Of a DNA stretch of 64,000 nt, positions 51,786 to 63,823 are shown piece by piece. The notes beneath the pieces were generated by a model that saw only the letters and a program-made list of their open reading frames with translations, ran no database searches and was not told the DNA's origin. The DNA comes from Bartonella florencae. GTDB lineage: Bacteria; Pseudomonadota; Alphaproteobacteria; Rhizobiales; Rhizobiaceae. The stretch is taken from the NCBI RefSeq assembly GCF_000312525.1, contig NZ_HE997454.1:49913-113912 (forward strand), in the 5' to 3' direction. The translations under genes were made by a program, and so were the position numbers. Positions within the stretch are counted from its first letter, which is position 1, and each line of letters begins with the position of its first letter.

Positions 51786-52784
51786 ATGATTGATATGATT
51801 CTCTCACAAATTGACCAAAAAAATAACTTGGTCAAATCTATTTCTGATCGATACTCACCTTATCGCGTCTTTACTGCACAAGAATGGTCAGAATTTCGTG
51901 CGGATACACCTCTGACTTTGACCTTTGATGAAATTAAACGTTTACGCTCAATTGATGATCCAATTGATCTTGAAGAAGTGCAACGCATTTATCTTTCCTT
52001 ATCGCGTCTACTCTCATGTCATGTTGAAGCAGTACAAGAACTTTTTCACAAGCGTCAACAATTTTTACATCAAGAAGGAATGCGAAAAACGCCTTTTATC
52101 ATTGGTATTGCTGGCTCTGTCGCGGTGGGAAAATCAACTACTGCTCGTATTCTGCAAGAACTTTTGAAACGTTGGGCATCTAATCTGAAAGTTGATTTAA
52201 TTACAACAGATGGTTTTCTCTATCCGAATGCTGTCTTACAGAAAAAAAATCGTATGAATCGTAAAGGTTTCCCAGATTCTTATGATATCAAAAAATTGCT
52301 GAATTTTCTTTCTGCTATAAAAGCTGGTATTGGCAATGTTAGCGCTCCACTTTATTCGCATATGACCTATGATGTTCTGGAAAATCAAACCATTACCATT
52401 GACCATCCTGATATCTTAATTATTGAAGGTATTAATGTCCTGCAAGTCAGTGACCTTCCTAAAGACGGAAAAATTATTCCTTTTGTTTCAGACTTTTTTG
52501 ATTTCTCAATTTATGTAGATGCTGAAACAGAAGTCATTCGACACTGGTATTTAGAACGTTTTAAACGTTTGCGTAAAACATCTTTTCAAAATCCTGAATC
52601 TTATTTTCATCGTTATGCACTCCTGTGTGAAAAGGAATCCTTAAAAATCGCTGAAAATATCTGGCAAACGATTAATTTAAAAAATTTACAAGAAAACATA
52701 TTACCAACACGACCACGGTCCAATCTCATTCTACGAAAGGGAAAAAATCATTTGGTCGAGTATGTCGCACTTAGACGACTATAA
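51786..52784 (+). CDS. coaA: Pantothenate kinase (type I)
   Basis: First committed enzyme of coenzyme A synthesis. Walker [16 protein letters not shown] lies at about residues 110-124, followed by the [10 protein letters not shown] motif and FPDSYD segment. The 332 residues match bacterial type I kinases. The stop is 13 bases before the preferred start of the M17 aminopeptidase gene, so the two may be cotranscribed. Confidence 0.95.
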   Translation: MIDMILSQIDQKNNLVKSISDRYSPYRVFTAQEWSEFRADTPLTLTFDEIKRLRSIDDPIDLEEVQRIYLSLSRLLSCHVEAVQELFHKRQQFLHQEGMRKTPFIIGIAGSVAVGKSTTARILQELLKRWASNLKVDLITTDGFLYPNAVLQKKNRMNRKGFPDSYDIKKLLNFLSAIKAGIGNVSAPLYSHMTYDVLENQTITIDHPDILIIEGINVLQVSDLPKDGKIIPFVSDFFDFSIYVDAETEVIRHWYLERFKRLRKTSFQNPESYFHRYALLCEKESLKIAENIWQTINLKNLQENILPTRPRSNLILRKGKNHLVEYVALRRL

Positions 52785-52797
52785 GGATCTCATAACT

Positions 52798-54171
52798 ATG
52801 CACCAGAACTCCATTCATTTTAGCTCAATACGTACCGATAACAGTTGCCCTATCATCTTAGTAAACCAAAGAAATCTTGCTAACTTATCACTTGATGCAT
52901 CAACAAAAGCATGGATGAAAGTTCATGATTTCACTGGCAAAGAAGGACAGATACTCTTTGTTCCTCACGAGACAGGGCATTTGAAAAAAGTTTTTTTTGG
53001 ACTTGGCAATGGTGATGAAGCTTTTATCACAGGGCTTCTCGCTAAAAAGCTTCCCGCTGGTCAATGGCATTTAGAAGGAGAAGCTTCTCATGAAATGAAC
53101 ACTTATCTCGGATTAGCATTTGGAAGTTATCAATTTAATCGTTATCGCCAAAACTCTCCCTCCAAAACATTGTCTATCTATGTTAATGATACAGTTGATT
53201 TTGATGAGCTTCAAAGAATTTATGAAACTGTCTTTTTTGTCCGTGATCTTATCAATATTCCAGCCAATGATATGAATCCTGATACTCTCGAGAAAGAAGC
53301 ACGCCAATTGGCAAAAACTTATGGTGCTGATATCAAAAGTATTTGTGGAGATGATCTCTTAACACATAATTTTCCTATGATCCATGCTGTAGGACGTGCT
53401 AGCAGCACCGCACCACGACTCATTGAACTGCACTGGGGCCAAGAAAATCACCCTAAAATAACATTGGTTGGTAAAGGTGTAACCTTCGATACTGGAGGAC
53501 TCGATATTAAGTCAGTCAATAACATGTCACTCATGAAAAAAGACATGGGAGGTGGAGCACATGTTTTGGGATTGGCTAAACTTATTATGGATGCCAAATT
53601 ACCTTTTCGTCTACGTGTTTTAATACCAGCTGTTGAAAATGCAATTTCTGCAAATGCTTATAGGCCAGGTGATATTCTCAAAAGTCGTAAAGGTTTAAGT
53701 GTTGAAGTTGGCAATACAGATGCTGAAGGACGACTTGTCCTTGCCGATGCACTTGCCTATGCTGATGAAGAAAGTCCACAATTTATGCTTTGTATGGCAA
53801 CTTTAACGGGAGCAGCGCGTATAGCATTAGGACCAGATCTTCCGGCATTTTATTGTAATAATGCAATATGGGCACAACAAATTTCTCAATCTGCTCACTC
53901 TGTTTGCGATCCTCTTTGGCAAATGCCGCTTTGGAAACCCTACTTGGAAATGTTATCATCGCCAATTGCTGATTTGAACAATATAACTGGAAATACCTTT
54001 GCTGGTTCTATAGTTGCTGCTTTATTTCTTAACTCTTTTGTTGAAAAAACCAAATATTTTGCGCATTTTGATCTCTATGGGTGGATTCCAAAAGAAAAAC
54101 CAGGTTTTCCTACTGGTGGATCTGCACAAACTATTCGTGCTCTTTATAATCTTTTTAAAAACCAAAATTAG
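52798..54171 (+). CDS. M17 leucyl aminopeptidase family protein
   Basis: Dizinc aminopeptidase. The C-terminal catalytic domain has VGKGVTFDTGGLDIKS (metal Lys/Asp), the MKKDMGGGAHVLG segment and the signature NTDAEGRLVLADAL. I prefer the ATG at 52798 (457 residues), with AAGGAT nine bases upstream; the frame opens inside coaA at 52762. The shorter N-terminal domain fits the second M17 group of alphaproteobacteria. Substrates are probably peptides and Cys-Gly. Confidence 0.9.
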   Translation: MHQNSIHFSSIRTDNSCPIILVNQRNLANLSLDASTKAWMKVHDFTGKEGQILFVPHETGHLKKVFFGLGNGDEAFITGLLAKKLPAGQWHLEGEASHEMNTYLGLAFGSYQFNRYRQNSPSKTLSIYVNDTVDFDELQRIYETVFFVRDLINIPANDMNPDTLEKEARQLAKTYGADIKSICGDDLLTHNFPMIHAVGRASSTAPRLIELHWGQENHPKITLVGKGVTFDTGGLDIKSVNNMSLMKKDMGGGAHVLGLAKLIMDAKLPFRLRVLIPAVENAISANAYRPGDILKSRKGLSVEVGNTDAEGRLVLADALAYADEESPQFMLCMATLTGAARIALGPDLPAFYCNNAIWAQQISQSAHSVCDPLWQMPLWKPYLEMLSSPIADLNNITGNTFAGSIVAALFLNSFVEKTKYFAHFDLYGWIPKEKPGFPTGGSAQTIRALYNLFKNQN

Positions 54172-54322
54172 ACACAAAATTTCCACAAATATAGATAATT
54201 TTGAAGTTTCAGAAGAATTGTCTTATAACTTTAATTACGTTTTGTGTTTTATTTAAAGATGAGAAGTTCTGCCTGTACAATTGTTGTGGGCCTGTTTAAA
54301 GATAAAAATGGAAGGTAAATGA

Positions 54323-55189
54323 ATGATCTCCATAGATCCGCGATTAAATGCATTCAGAGAAGATCTAGCAGACAAACGTCTTGAAAAAGAAATTACAGCA
54401 CGGCGCTTTGTGGAAGGTGAAAAAAGACGTGTTAATGTGCCTGTCGCTGGACTGTTTAAAGAAAACAATAAAAAAAGTGAAAGACAAACAGAGTGCTTAT
54501 TGGGGGAAGAACTACTCATCTTTGAACAAGGAGAAGTGATGTCGTGGGGACAATCCCTCAAAGATGATTATGTTGGCTATATTGATACAACAGCCCTTTG
54601 TACATCAGCTGTCACACAAACACATATTGTTTCAGTACCACGTACTTTTCAATATTTTCAAGCTGATTTGCGTGGGCCAATGGAATATCCTTTATCCATG
54701 GGAAGTAAAGTAACTGTTGTTGATAAAGTTGAAGTCCGTGAAACCATGTATTCTATACTTGAAGACGGAAAAGCAATCATTAGCAATCATCTTAGTCCTA
54801 TTGAGCACGTGTATAAAGATTATGTCGCCGTTGCTGAAATGTTTATCCGCACGCCTTACCTTTGGGGTGGAACCAGTGGTTTTGGGCTTGATTGCTCAGG
54901 AATTATCCAACTTTCTATGATGATGACCGGTCAAAGGGTTTTACGCGATACTGACATGCAGCAGAAAACTATAGGACATCAACTCTCAGACAGTGATGAA
55001 CTTCAACGGGGTGATTTGATTTTTTGGAAAGGTCATGCTGCCATTATGGTTGATGATAAAAATATCATTCATGCAAATGGCTTTTCTATGGATGTTATAA
55101 TCGAACCACTTGAAGAAGTAATTTCGCGCATTGCTGAAAAATATCAACGATATCCTATAGAAAAACGCCGACCAACACCCAAAACGTAA
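54323..55189 (+). CDS. NlpC/P60 family cell-wall endopeptidase
   Basis: Predicted peptidoglycan gamma-D-glutamyl-diamino acid peptidase. The N-terminal half (residues 30-150) resembles a pair of SH3-like domains; the NlpC/P60 domain starts near 168 with PYLWGGTSGFGLDCSG (catalytic Cys near 191) and GDLIFWKGHAAIMV (His near 239), then HANG. There is no evident signal peptide, which is common in this alphaproteobacterial group, often next to M17 aminopeptidases. The 288 residues are complete. Confidence 0.88.
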   Translation: MISIDPRLNAFREDLADKRLEKEITARRFVEGEKRRVNVPVAGLFKENNKKSERQTECLLGEELLIFEQGEVMSWGQSLKDDYVGYIDTTALCTSAVTQTHIVSVPRTFQYFQADLRGPMEYPLSMGSKVTVVDKVEVRETMYSILEDGKAIISNHLSPIEHVYKDYVAVAEMFIRTPYLWGGTSGFGLDCSGIIQLSMMMTGQRVLRDTDMQQKTIGHQLSDSDELQRGDLIFWKGHAAIMVDDKNIIHANGFSMDVIIEPLEEVISRIAEKYQRYPIEKRRPTPKT

Positions 55190-56158
55190 GTTGTATTCTA
55201 ATACGAGTACAATTAACAAATATTTCTACTGTTATGTTTTTTCATGGAGCCTGAATCCTTTAAAAATAATGATATGGATAAAAGAAAGCTGTTGATCTTA
55301 TGGGAGCGAGAAACATTTTTATAAAATTATTTATGTCAAGAAGAGTTTATAACTCGATTTCTTGTTAAAGGTTATATTCAGTATTCACGTATTACTTTTG
55401 GTAGGAGATATATTTATAAAGAGATCGGAATTATTGTTAGAATTCATCGCTTCCTTCTTATTCAGCTCCATAGCTTTTAAAAATATGCAGAGCAATATCT
55501 TTTAAAAGCTATAGAATTTTTACAGTGCCTTATGTCTTTGTTTCTCTGGTTCTTTTACAAGATCTAAGGTCTTCATAATGAATGTTCTCATATCATTATA
55601 TTGCCTTCTTATATACTTAACTAAAATCTCTTATATTGCATCAATCGAAAATCATTTACTTGTAAACTATAAACGAAGTTAACGGGTGTTTATAAAAACC
55701 ATTAACATGACTCTTATAAATGCTCTCAAATGTAAAAGCTATTGCAGTATTTTGCACTCGTAAATAATATGATGGTGTAGGCTTGCGGCTTCATAAGTAT
55801 AAAAATGATATTATTCTATGGATTTTATGTTATATTTTCCACAAACGTAATCGTGAGATGCGCTCGGAAGTATTGAAAAATATTTCTTTAAACGCGCCTG
55901 AGTGTGTAACATAATAACATTCTGCAACACTCTATTTTGTATGAGAAGTATAGCTCTATTCAAAAAAAACCAATAAATAAAAGTATGAAGTGTTGTGCAA
56001 TATCGATTATTTAAAGGATACTGCTGTGGCTATTTTTGAACACCTTAAAGCTGAATTAAAAAGAGATACAAAAGTTTGTACAACACCCTAACGAACAAGC
56101 AGCTCATTACAGAAAAAAGATATTTTTTATTTGTAAAGAATATTTTCTTTCTAAAAAT
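55190..56158. other. 969-base stretch without a recognised gene
   Basis: Very AT-rich and likely decayed. A 21-codon frame starts with GTG near 56026 (AAAGGA upstream) and reads AIFEHLKAELKRDTKVCTTP, possibly the head of a lost gene. An inverted repeat lies at 55470-55512. No tRNA or other RNA was recognised. Confidence 0.35.
55470..55512. repeat. Inverted repeat with a one-base bulge
   Basis: ATAGCTTTTAAAAATAT (55470-55486) is complementary to ATATCTTTTAAAAGCTAT (55495-55512), apart from one extra base. An eight-base loop separates the arms, and five T bases follow shortly after. It may be a bidirectional terminator. Confidence 0.45.
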
Positions 56159-56587
56159 TCATTTAAAAAGAAAATTTTTCAAGAGTTGAACCAACGGTTT
56201 ATCAGCATCAGGCATAGGATATTTCTCAAGATCACCAATAAAAACCCATTTTAAATTTTGCCCTTCTCGTCCTTGAGCAACACCTTCATAATGGCGACAA
56301 AGATATAATGGCATTAGGAGATGAAATGTTTCGTAGCTATGGCTTGCAAATGTTAAGGGCCGTAAATTACCTGCCTGAACATGAATACCAAGCTCTTCTT
56401 CTAATTCGCGAATTAATGATGCTTCTGGAGTTTCGCCTTGTTCAACCTTTCCACCAGGAAACTCCCATAAACCAGCGAATGATTTTCCTTGAGGGCGTTC
56501 TGTAAGCAAAACGCGATTATCTTGATCTAATAATGCACACGCAACAACAAGAAGAAGTAAACTTTTTGTACACATACCACTCTCCAA
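56159..56587 (-). CDS. mutT: MutT-like Nudix hydrolase (8-oxo-dGTPase candidate)
   Basis: Hydrolyses oxidised nucleoside triphosphates to prevent mutation. The Nudix box GGKVEQGETPEASLIRELEE (about residues 45-64) continues into the EELGI end, with all required acidic residues. WEFPGG and the ERPQGKSFAG segment fit MutT. The 142 residues are complete; Met5 is an alternative start. Convergent or unrelated neighbours; argJ lies upstream in the same direction, as in other alphaproteobacteria. Confidence 0.9.
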   Translation of the reverse strand: MESGMCTKSLLLLVVACALLDQDNRVLLTERPQGKSFAGLWEFPGGKVEQGETPEASLIRELEEELGIHVQAGNLRPLTFASHSYETFHLLMPLYLCRHYEGVAQGREGQNLKWVFIGDLEKYPMPDADKPLVQLLKNFLFK

Positions 56588-56704
56588 ACAGGATAAAGAT
56601 AACCATCTCTTCCCTATTACTCTTTATCAAAATAAAAGTGCTAAAATACTCCCTGCTCTCTCCCAGATATACAGATATCTGATGTCAAATTTATGATATA
56701 TTCG

Positions 56705-57937
56705 TTAACTTCTGTAATCGCCATTGATCATAACGTATTCCTTCGTCAAATCGCAAGACCAAACTGTCGCCTTACCAGCGCCCAAACCAATATCAACACG
56801 AATTGCAATGTGCTTACCTCGCATATAAGCGGCTATTGTCTTTTCGCAATATTCAGGATCTCGTTCACCATTGGCAGCTAAGCGATATTCCCCAAACCAA
56901 ATCGTCAACAGATCACGGTCTACTTCAACACCTGCCTTGCCAACGGCCATTACTACACGTCCCCAGTTAGCATCTTCACCAGCAATAGCCGTTTTTACAA
57001 GAGGCGAATTTGCAATTGACAGGGCGATAGTTTTCGCAGCATTGTCTGTTGTTGCACCACTCACATTCACTTCAATTAAATGGCGAGCACCTTCTCCATC
57101 ACAGACAACTTGTAACGCAAGCTCATGCAAAAGCGTACACAAATGCTTTGAGAATACCTCATAACGCGGATCCGTTTTCTGTGTAAGGGGAGGAAAGCTT
57201 TCTTTTCCTGTCGCAAACATCATGACTGTGTCTGATGTTGAGGTATCACTATCAACAGTAATAGAATTGAAAGAGCCCTGAACCGCCTCTGATAACATTG
57301 ATTGCAGTATATCCGAAGAAATTCCTGCATCACTTACAACAAAAGAAAGCATCGTTGCCATATCTGGTGCGATCATACCAGCACCTTTTGCAATGCCATT
57401 AATGGTCACAATCTCTCCCCCGCAATCAAATCTGCGCGTAGCAAGTTTTGGAAATGTATCAGTCGTCATAATGGCTTTTGCAGCCTTTAACCAATGCCCT
57501 TCTTCTGCTGTTTCCAGCATATTTGGTAAAAGACTTACAATAGACGATGCATCCATTGGCTCACCAATAACACCTGTAGAAGCTATAAAAATTTCATTTT
57601 CTCTTACCTTCAAAGCACTTGCCGCTGCACAAACGATTTCATTAGCCGTATGCCTTCCTTTACGTCCCGTAAAAGCATTTGCATTCCCAGAATTAACAAC
57701 AATCCCCCTCGCAACCCCGTGAGGAAGCGATGATCGACAATGTTCTACAGGAGCAGATGGACATTTTGAGCGCGTAAAAACACCCGCCACACTTGCCGGC
57801 TTATCAAATATGATAAAAAGAAGATCTGGACGACCTTTGTATTTAATCCCAGCTTCAGCTGTTGCTATTCGTACACCAGATAATGGCGGAAGCTCCTGTA
57901 TGTTTTGCGGAGACAAAGGAGATATTTTTAAAACCAC
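56705..57937 (-). CDS. argJ: Glutamate N-acetyltransferase/amino-acid acetyltransferase ArgJ
   Basis: Transfers the acetyl group from N-acetylornithine to glutamate in arginine biosynthesis. The autoprocessing and nucleophile site [16 protein letters not shown] (Thr near residue 196) is exact, and [10 protein letters not shown] near residue 80 is the oxyanion region. The 410 residues are complete. Between mutT and the parvulin gene in the same orientation, an order seen in related genomes. Confidence 0.96.
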   Translation of the reverse strand: MVLKISPLSPQNIQELPPLSGVRIATAEAGIKYKGRPDLLFIIFDKPASVAGVFTRSKCPSAPVEHCRSSLPHGVARGIVVNSGNANAFTGRKGRHTANEIVCAAASALKVRENEIFIASTGVIGEPMDASSIVSLLPNMLETAEEGHWLKAAKAIMTTDTFPKLATRRFDCGGEIVTINGIAKGAGMIAPDMATMLSFVVSDAGISSDILQSMLSEAVQGSFNSITVDSDTSTSDTVMMFATGKESFPPLTQKTDPRYEVFSKHLCTLLHELALQVVCDGEGARHLIEVNVSGATTDNAAKTIALSIANSPLVKTAIAGEDANWGRVVMAVGKAGVEVDRDLLTIWFGEYRLAANGERDPEYCEKTIAAYMRGKHIAIRVDIGLGAGKATVWSCDLTKEYVMINGDYRS

Positions 57938-58069
57938 ACTATGCTTTCCATAAAAACAAATAAAATAATTGCAGATAAATAATCTTTCATAAAATAACTG
58001 CTAGGCTTTTTGAACAAAAATCATCTCTCAAATCACCTAGCAAAAATATTATCTACCTACTCCCCTTTG

Positions 58070-59023
58070 CTACTCCGTATCTTCTTCGTCTGGTGTTCCA
58101 TCCGAAAGCGGTGTTCCGTTTTGATTAAGAGATTGCATGAGTTTTATTACATTAGAATCAGGATATTTCACATCCATTTTGCTACGTAAATCAACAATCA
58201 ATTTTTGATAGCGCTCTTTTATTAGCTGTGTACGCAACATCTCTTTAACATCATCAAATGCAGGAGGTTGTTTTACACGACGGTCTTCTAGTTTGATAAT
58301 ATGCCAACCAAAAGGACTTTCAACGGGATCTTTCGTATATTCACCAACTTTCAAGCCAAATGCAGCATCCTCAAAAGACTTAACCATTTGACCATGGCTA
58401 AAATAGCCAAGATCCCCTCCCACAGCAGCAGAACCATCTGTTGACGTCTTTTTTGCAATCTCTTCAAAATTTTCCTTCTTATTTAAACGTTTAATGATAG
58501 CTTCTGCCTCTTTTTTCGTTTTCACCAAAATATGACGCGCTTTAATCTCATCCTCTTTGGGTAAAGCAGCAACTTCCTTTTTGTAAAGAGCTTCCAAATC
58601 ATTATCCGAAATCTGATCAACAATTGTCTGTTTAAAATAAAGCTGCTGAAGGACATTATCGCGCATAACTGCCATACGTTTATCATAAGCCTCAGTCTTA
58701 TCGATACCCTTACTCTTTGCTTCTTTAGCAAGTGCCTGCATATCTAAATAAGCTTTTAAAACCATTATACGGCGTTGTTCATCAGGAAAACGTACTAAAC
58801 TAGGATTTATTTCAAGCGCTAACTCATCCAATTGTCCTGCGGTAATATCCTTCCCATCAATAACGGCCATAACATGAGAGGGAGAAACTGCCTTTTCCGA
58901 AGCTTTCTCCAAAGTCTTTAAATCACTTGACGGTGAATTCAAATTTTCTTGAGCTATTACGCCTAAACTCGTACTCGTCAATAAGGCTGATGTCAAAAAC
59001 AGCGTGATAAAGTTGAATTTCAT
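58070..59023 (-). CDS. Periplasmic parvulin-type peptidyl-prolyl isomerase
   Basis: Exported folding factor. A Sec signal peptide covers about the first 25 residues of the chosen start (MKFNFITLFL), supported by AAGGAG seven bases upstream; the frame extends 11 codons further. A SurA/PrsA-like helical part precedes the rotamase domain (about 160-260) with IKARHILVKTKKEAEAII, GGDLGYFSHGQMVKSFEDAA and SPFGWHIIKLED. The tail is acidic. Expected to act on outer-membrane protein precursors. Confidence 0.9.
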   Translation of the reverse strand: MKFNFITLFLTSALLTSTSLGVIAQENLNSPSSDLKTLEKASEKAVSPSHVMAVIDGKDITAGQLDELALEINPSLVRFPDEQRRIMVLKAYLDMQALAKEAKSKGIDKTEAYDKRMAVMRDNVLQQLYFKQTIVDQISDNDLEALYKKEVAALPKEDEIKARHILVKTKKEAEAIIKRLNKKENFEEIAKKTSTDGSAAVGGDLGYFSHGQMVKSFEDAAFGLKVGEYTKDPVESPFGWHIIKLEDRRVKQPPAFDDVKEMLRTQLIKERYQKLIVDLRSKMDVKYPDSNVIKLMQSLNQNGTPLSDGTPDEEDTE

Positions 59024-59400
59024 AAATATACTCCTTAAAAATGAAGGCAGGTTCAAGATTCTAATTTTCTTTGACTGTAACAGTTTAATCTCTAAACAAA
59101 GATAAATAAATCAGTAATTTTATTTTAAAAAGCATAAATTTATCCTTTTATCTTCGTTTATTTCACCCTATCTAATGCTCATGGGAAATATGATAATAGA
59201 GAAAATGACATACCTAAAGTTGACACGATGCACTTCGCCTCTTATCTCTACTCTATAATCAAAGTGAAAAATTGCACATCCACAAGTATAATGGTATCAC
59301 TTGCTTCCAATTATATTAAACACCTTGAGGGATGCAAAATATGGGGATAGCATATGAATGACCTAATAATAGTGGCAAAAATTAAAAGAAAGGGCCAGAG
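59024..59400. promoter_or_regulatory. Divergent upstream region of the parvulin gene and secA
   Basis: This 377-base region must carry both promoters. On the plus strand TTGACA is at 59220-59225 and TATAAT at 59254-59259, but they are 28 bases apart; the box 17 bases after TTGACA is TATCTC (59243-59248). The secA ribosome site is probably AAAGGG at about 59390-59395. Confidence 0.3.
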
Positions 59401-62118
59401 ATGGTCAATTTAGGTGTATTTGCACGTAAATTTTTTGGTTCAGCTCATGAGAGACGTCTCAAAGTTCTTCGCCAAAAAGTTATCAAAATTAATGCATTAG
59501 AAGAACAATTTGTGAAATTAAGTGATGCACAGCTCTGCCAAAAAACTGACGAGTTTCGTAAACGTCTCGCTGCAGGTGAGACCGTTGACTCGCTCTTACC
59601 AGAGGCTTTTGCAACAGTTCGTGAAGCAGCAAAACGTGTTTATGATATGCGCCCTTTTGATGTACAGCTTATTGGTGGAATGGTGCTTCATGACTGTGGT
59701 ATTGCTGAAATGCGCACTGGTGAAGGTAAAACATTGATGGCAACTTTGCCAATTTACCTCAATGCATTGGAAGGAAAAGGTGTTCATGTCGTAACAGTAA
59801 ACGATTATCTTGCTAGTCGTGATGCTGAAACAATGGGAAAAATCTTTGGTTTTCTGGGACTCACAACAGGTGTGATTCTTCATGATCTTGATAATGATGC
59901 CCGCCGAGCAGCTTATGCATGCGACATCACCTACGCAACAAATAATGAATTAGGCTTTGATTATCTGCGCGATAATATGACCTTTGATCGTAATCAAATG
60001 GTTCAACGGGGACATCATTATGCAATTGTTGATGAAGTTGATTCGATTCTCATTGATGAAGCACGTACCCCTCTTATCATTTCTGGTCCTCTAGAAGATC
60101 GTACTGACTTCTATAACCTTATTGATACATTTATTCCTGCATTAACTCCAGAAGATTATGAGATAGACGAAAAACAAAAAACAACAACCTTTACTGAAGT
60201 TGGTACTGAAAAAATTGAAAAAATGCTCGAACAAGCCGACTATCTTAAAGGTGAAAGTCTTTACGATATAGAAAATGTTGCTATCGTTCACCATGTCAAT
60301 AACGCCCTTAAAGCGCATAAACTGTTTGTCCGTGACAAGGATTACATTGTACGCAATGATGAAATTGTTATCATTGACGAATTCACAGGTCGTATGATGC
60401 CAGGACGGCGTTATTCTGAAGGGCTTCATCAAGCTCTGGAAGCTAAAGAACATGTCGCTATTCAACCAGAAAATCAGACACTCGCTTCTATCACTTTCCA
60501 AAATTATTTCCGTATGTATAGGAAATTGTCTGGGATGACTGGAACTGCTACAACAGAAGCTGAAGAATTCAATAATATTTATGGTCTTGAGGTTGTAGAA
60601 ATCCCCACCAACTTGCCTATTCAGCGTCTTGATGAAGATGATGAAATTTATCGAACAGCAGAAGAAAAATATCGTGCTATTGTACGTGATATCCGTCAAG
60701 CACATGAAAAAGGACAACCTATTCTTGTTGGAACAACATCCATTGAAAAGTCAGAACAATTAGCAGAGCGTTTACGAAAAGAAGGCATTACCGATTTTAG
60801 AGTTTTAAATGCCCGCTATCACGAACAAGAAGCCTACATTATTGCTCAAGCAGGGGTTCCTGGAGCTCTCACTATCGCAACTAATATGGCTGGTCGTGGT
60901 ACTGATATACAGCTTGGCGGTAATGTTGAAATGCGTATCAAACAAGAATTACAGGATCTGCCAGATGGAGCAGAGCGGACTGAAAAAATTGAAGAAATAA
61001 AAAAAGATGTCAAGAAACTTAAAGAAAAAGCATTAGCTGCTGGTGGTCTTTACGTCATCGCTACTGAACGCCATGAGAGTCGTCGTATTGATAACCAGCT
61101 GCGTGGCCGCTCTGGTCGCCAAGGTGATCCTGGTCGCTCAAAATTCTTTCTTTCTCTTCAAGATGATCTCATGCGTATCTTCGGTTCTAACCGTATGGAT
61201 GGTATGCTGCAAAAACTTGGATTAAAAGAAAATGAAGCTATTACCCATCCATGGATTAATAAAGCTCTTGAAAAAGCGCAGAAAAAAGTCGAGGCACGAA
61301 ATTTTGAAATCCGTAAAAATTTATTAAAATACGATGATGTCATGAATGACCAACGCAAGGTTATTTTTGAACAGCGTATGGAAGTGATGAATGCGGATGA
61401 TTTGACAGAAATGATCCTTGAAATGCGTCATGAAGTGGTTGAAGATCTTGTGGAAACCTACATCCCATCTGGAACATATTCTGAAAAATGGAATGTGAAA
61501 GCTTTACAAGAGGAAATTCTCCAACTCTTCAATCTTGAACTTCCAATCGAGACATGGGCAAAAGAAGATGGAATTGCCGAAGAACAGATTTTAGAACGCG
61601 TATCAGATGCTGTTACAAAACTTGAAAACGAACGTACTGAACGCTACACTCCAGAAGTTATGGCTTATTTTCATAAGGCAATATTACTTGAAACTATTGA
61701 CACGTTATGGCGTGAACATCTGGTTAGTTTAGACCATTTGCGTTCTGTGGTTGGTTTTCGTGGCTATGCACAAAGAGATCCACTTAACGAATATAAAACA
61801 GAGTCATTTGAACTTTTTCAGAACATGCTGAGAAATTTACGCAGAATCGTGACTTCTAAACTCATGCGTTTTGAAATTATTCAACAACCCACAGAACCAC
61901 TCATGCCTGAACAGCTGGATGCCGATAACTCTTTCTCCCATGATCAAGGAGAAGAAAATACTCCTACCCTGTGGGCACGAACACAGGAAAATAGAATTGT
62001 TAACCCGAAAGACCGTGATCCTAACGATGTAACGACATGGGGAAAAGTTGGACGCAATGAGCGTTGCCCCTGTGGTTCAGAGAAAAAATACAAACATTGT
62101 CATGGTGCCTTCGTTTGA
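59401..62118 (+). CDS. secA: Preprotein translocase ATPase SecA
   Basis: Motor of Sec-dependent protein export. The first nucleotide fold has MRTGEGKT (about 104-111) and [20 protein letters not shown]; the cross-linking domain and second fold follow, with [10 protein letters not shown] near 497. The C-terminus carries the SecB-binding zinc motif with Cys889, Cys891, Cys900 and His901. The 905 residues are full length. The fur-like gene starts just after its stop. Confidence 0.97.
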   Translation: MVNLGVFARKFFGSAHERRLKVLRQKVIKINALEEQFVKLSDAQLCQKTDEFRKRLAAGETVDSLLPEAFATVREAAKRVYDMRPFDVQLIGGMVLHDCGIAEMRTGEGKTLMATLPIYLNALEGKGVHVVTVNDYLASRDAETMGKIFGFLGLTTGVILHDLDNDARRAAYACDITYATNNELGFDYLRDNMTFDRNQMVQRGHHYAIVDEVDSILIDEARTPLIISGPLEDRTDFYNLIDTFIPALTPEDYEIDEKQKTTTFTEVGTEKIEKMLEQADYLKGESLYDIENVAIVHHVNNALKAHKLFVRDKDYIVRNDEIVIIDEFTGRMMPGRRYSEGLHQALEAKEHVAIQPENQTLASITFQNYFRMYRKLSGMTGTATTEAEEFNNIYGLEVVEIPTNLPIQRLDEDDEIYRTAEEKYRAIVRDIRQAHEKGQPILVGTTSIEKSEQLAERLRKEGITDFRVLNARYHEQEAYIIAQAGVPGALTIATNMAGRGTDIQLGGNVEMRIKQELQDLPDGAERTEKIEEIKKDVKKLKEKALAAGGLYVIATERHESRRIDNQLRGRSGRQGDPGRSKFFLSLQDDLMRIFGSNRMDGMLQKLGLKENEAITHPWINKALEKAQKKVEARNFEIRKNLLKYDDVMNDQRKVIFEQRMEVMNADDLTEMILEMRHEVVEDLVETYIPSGTYSEKWNVKALQEEILQLFNLELPIETWAKEDGIAEEQILERVSDAVTKLENERTERYTPEVMAYFHKAILLETIDTLWREHLVSLDHLRSVVGFRGYAQRDPLNEYKTESFELFQNMLRNLRRIVTSKLMRFEIIQQPTEPLMPEQLDADNSFSHDQGEENTPTLWARTQENRIVNPKDRDPNDVTTWGKVGRNERCPCGSEKKYKHCHGAFV

Positions 62119-62125
62119 AAAAACA

Positions 62126-62554
62126 ATGAGCAAGATGAATAAAAAGCGAAATTATGAGCAAGAATTACGCACCGCAGGTTTAAGAGTAACACGTCAGAGG
62201 CGCATTATTCTTGATATTTTGACTGAAACAAAAGACCATCCCAATGCGTTTGAAATTTTTCAGCGTGCTCACAAAATAGATTCGAGTATTTCGCTCTCTA
62301 CTGTTTATAGAACAATGAAAATATTAGAAGGAAACGGAACAATTCATCGCCATAGCTTTAGTGGTGGGCCCTCTCGTTTTGAGCAAGCAGATGGGCAACA
62401 CCATGATCACCTCATTGATGTGGAAACAGGGCAAGTTATCGAATTTCATTCTGATATCATCGAAAAGTTGCAAGAAGAAATTGCTAAATCGCTTGGCTAT
62501 GATATTATTCATCATCGCCTTGAACTTTACGGAAAAAAAACAACTCTTGAGTAG
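62126..62554 (+). CDS. fur: Fur-family metal regulator (Fur/Mur type)
   Basis: Iron- or manganese-responsive repressor. Winged-helix region: [17 protein letters not shown] and [19 protein letters not shown]; metal-binding and dimer region: [20 protein letters not shown], then FHSDIIE. The structural CxxC pairs of E. coli Fur are absent, as in alphaproteobacterial Mur/Fur proteins, which often sense manganese. I chose the ATG at 62126 (MSKMNKKRN, 142 residues); 62135 is equally possible, and the frame opens inside secA. Close to secA, eight bases after its stop. Confidence 0.88.
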   Translation: MSKMNKKRNYEQELRTAGLRVTRQRRIILDILTETKDHPNAFEIFQRAHKIDSSISLSTVYRTMKILEGNGTIHRHSFSGGPSRFEQADGQHHDHLIDVETGQVIEFHSDIIEKLQEEIAKSLGYDIIHHRLELYGKKTTLE

Positions 62555-62743
62555 CTGATCTCATATATGTCATCAAAAAAATGCTTTATAAAAACGAGAT
62601 TTTCTATAAGTTTAATTAAAAAAATTATAGTTTTCATTGGCAAGTAAGTTTTTCTGCTTTATTACCCGATTTTATCTGATGCTATAAGGCAATCAATTGT
62701 TTGTATCATAAAAAATATTATAACAACTTAGGTCAATATTATC

Positions 62744-63823
62744 ATGGTTTCTTTGCCAAAAGATCGTATGAGGCAACTCGAAAAGCGCTTTGAAATAATT
62801 GAAAGCCAAATGGCCCAAAATCCAGATGCTGAAACATATGTAAAATTAGCTTCTGAATATGCAGAACTACAGCCAATTATTGCCTCTATAAGGACATTAA
62901 ATGCACTTTACGAAGAGATCACAGAGCTAGAAACGATCATTAATGATAAACTAACAGATGCAGAGATGCGACATCTTGCTCAAGAAGAACTCCCGTTATT
63001 ATGTCAGAAAATGCAACCACTTGAGAAAGAACTCCAGATTCTTCTTTTGCCTAAAGATGTTGCTGATGAAAAAAGTGCTATTGTGGAAATTCGAGCAGGA
63101 ACAGGTGGGTCAGAGGCAGCACTCTTTGCTGGTGATCTCTTCCGCATGTATGAACGTTATGCCGCTTCTCATAACTGGAAAGTAGAAGTTGTTTCACTTA
63201 ATGAGGGAGAAGTTGGTGGATATAAAGAAATTATTGCGAGCATTTCAGGAAAGGGGGTCTTTTCTAAACTGAAATTTGAATCAGGCGTTCATCGTGTGCA
63301 ACGTATTCCTGAGACAGAAACCGGTGGGCGTATTCATACATCTGCTGCTACAGTTGCAGTTCTTCCAGAGGCTGAAGAAATTGATATTGAAATTCGTCCA
63401 GAAGATATTCGCATCGACACCATGCGTGCATCCGGCGCAGGAGGGCAGCATGTCAATACAACGGACTCAGCTGTTCGTATCACCCATATTCCAACAGGAA
63501 TTATGGTTGTACAAGCAGAAAAATCACAACACCAAAACCGCGCACGGGCGCTGCAAATTTTGCGTGCGCGCTTGTTTGATATTGAACGACAAAAAGCAGA
63601 AAATGAACGTTCAGCTTCTCGTAAAAATCAAGTTGGCTCCGGTGATCGCTCAGAGCGTATTCGTACCTATAATTTTCCACAAGGACGTGTCACGGACCAC
63701 CGTATTAATCTCACTCTGTATAAACTTGACCGCATCTTAGAAGGCGATCTTAATGAAATTATTCATGCACTCATCTCTGATCACCAAACAGCACTCCTGA
63801 TGGAAATGGATAACAATGGATGA
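62744..63823 (+). CDS. prfA: Peptide chain release factor 1
   Basis: Reads UAA and UAG stop codons. The GGQ motif is in [19 protein letters not shown] (about 227-245), and the anticodon-like PET is in [13 protein letters not shown] (about 188-200). The 359 residues are full length. It overlaps prmC by four bases; PrmC methylates the GGQ glutamine. Confidence 0.97.
   Translation: MVSLPKDRMRQLEKRFEIIESQMAQNPDAETYVKLASEYAELQPIIASIRTLNALYEEITELETIINDKLTDAEMRHLAQEELPLLCQKMQPLEKELQILLLPKDVADEKSAIVEIRAGTGGSEAALFAGDLFRMYERYAASHNWKVEVVSLNEGEVGGYKEIIASISGKGVFSKLKFESGVHRVQRIPETETGGRIHTSAATVAVLPEAEEIDIEIRPEDIRIDTMRASGAGGQHVNTTDSAVRITHIPTGIMVVQAEKSQHQNRARALQILRARLFDIERQKAENERSASRKNQVGSGDRSERIRTYNFPQGRVTDHRINLTLYKLDRILEGDLNEIIHALISDHQTALLMEMDNNG

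Noticed and set aside
54253-54561. 102-codon minus-strand frame before and over the NlpC/P60 gene
   Set aside because: Mostly antisense to the start of the NlpC/P60 gene, with no supporting start signal.
60142-60717. 191-codon minus-strand frame within secA
   Set aside because: Long, but fully opposite a conserved part of SecA; composition rich in Phe, Ile and Ser is typical of antisense frames.
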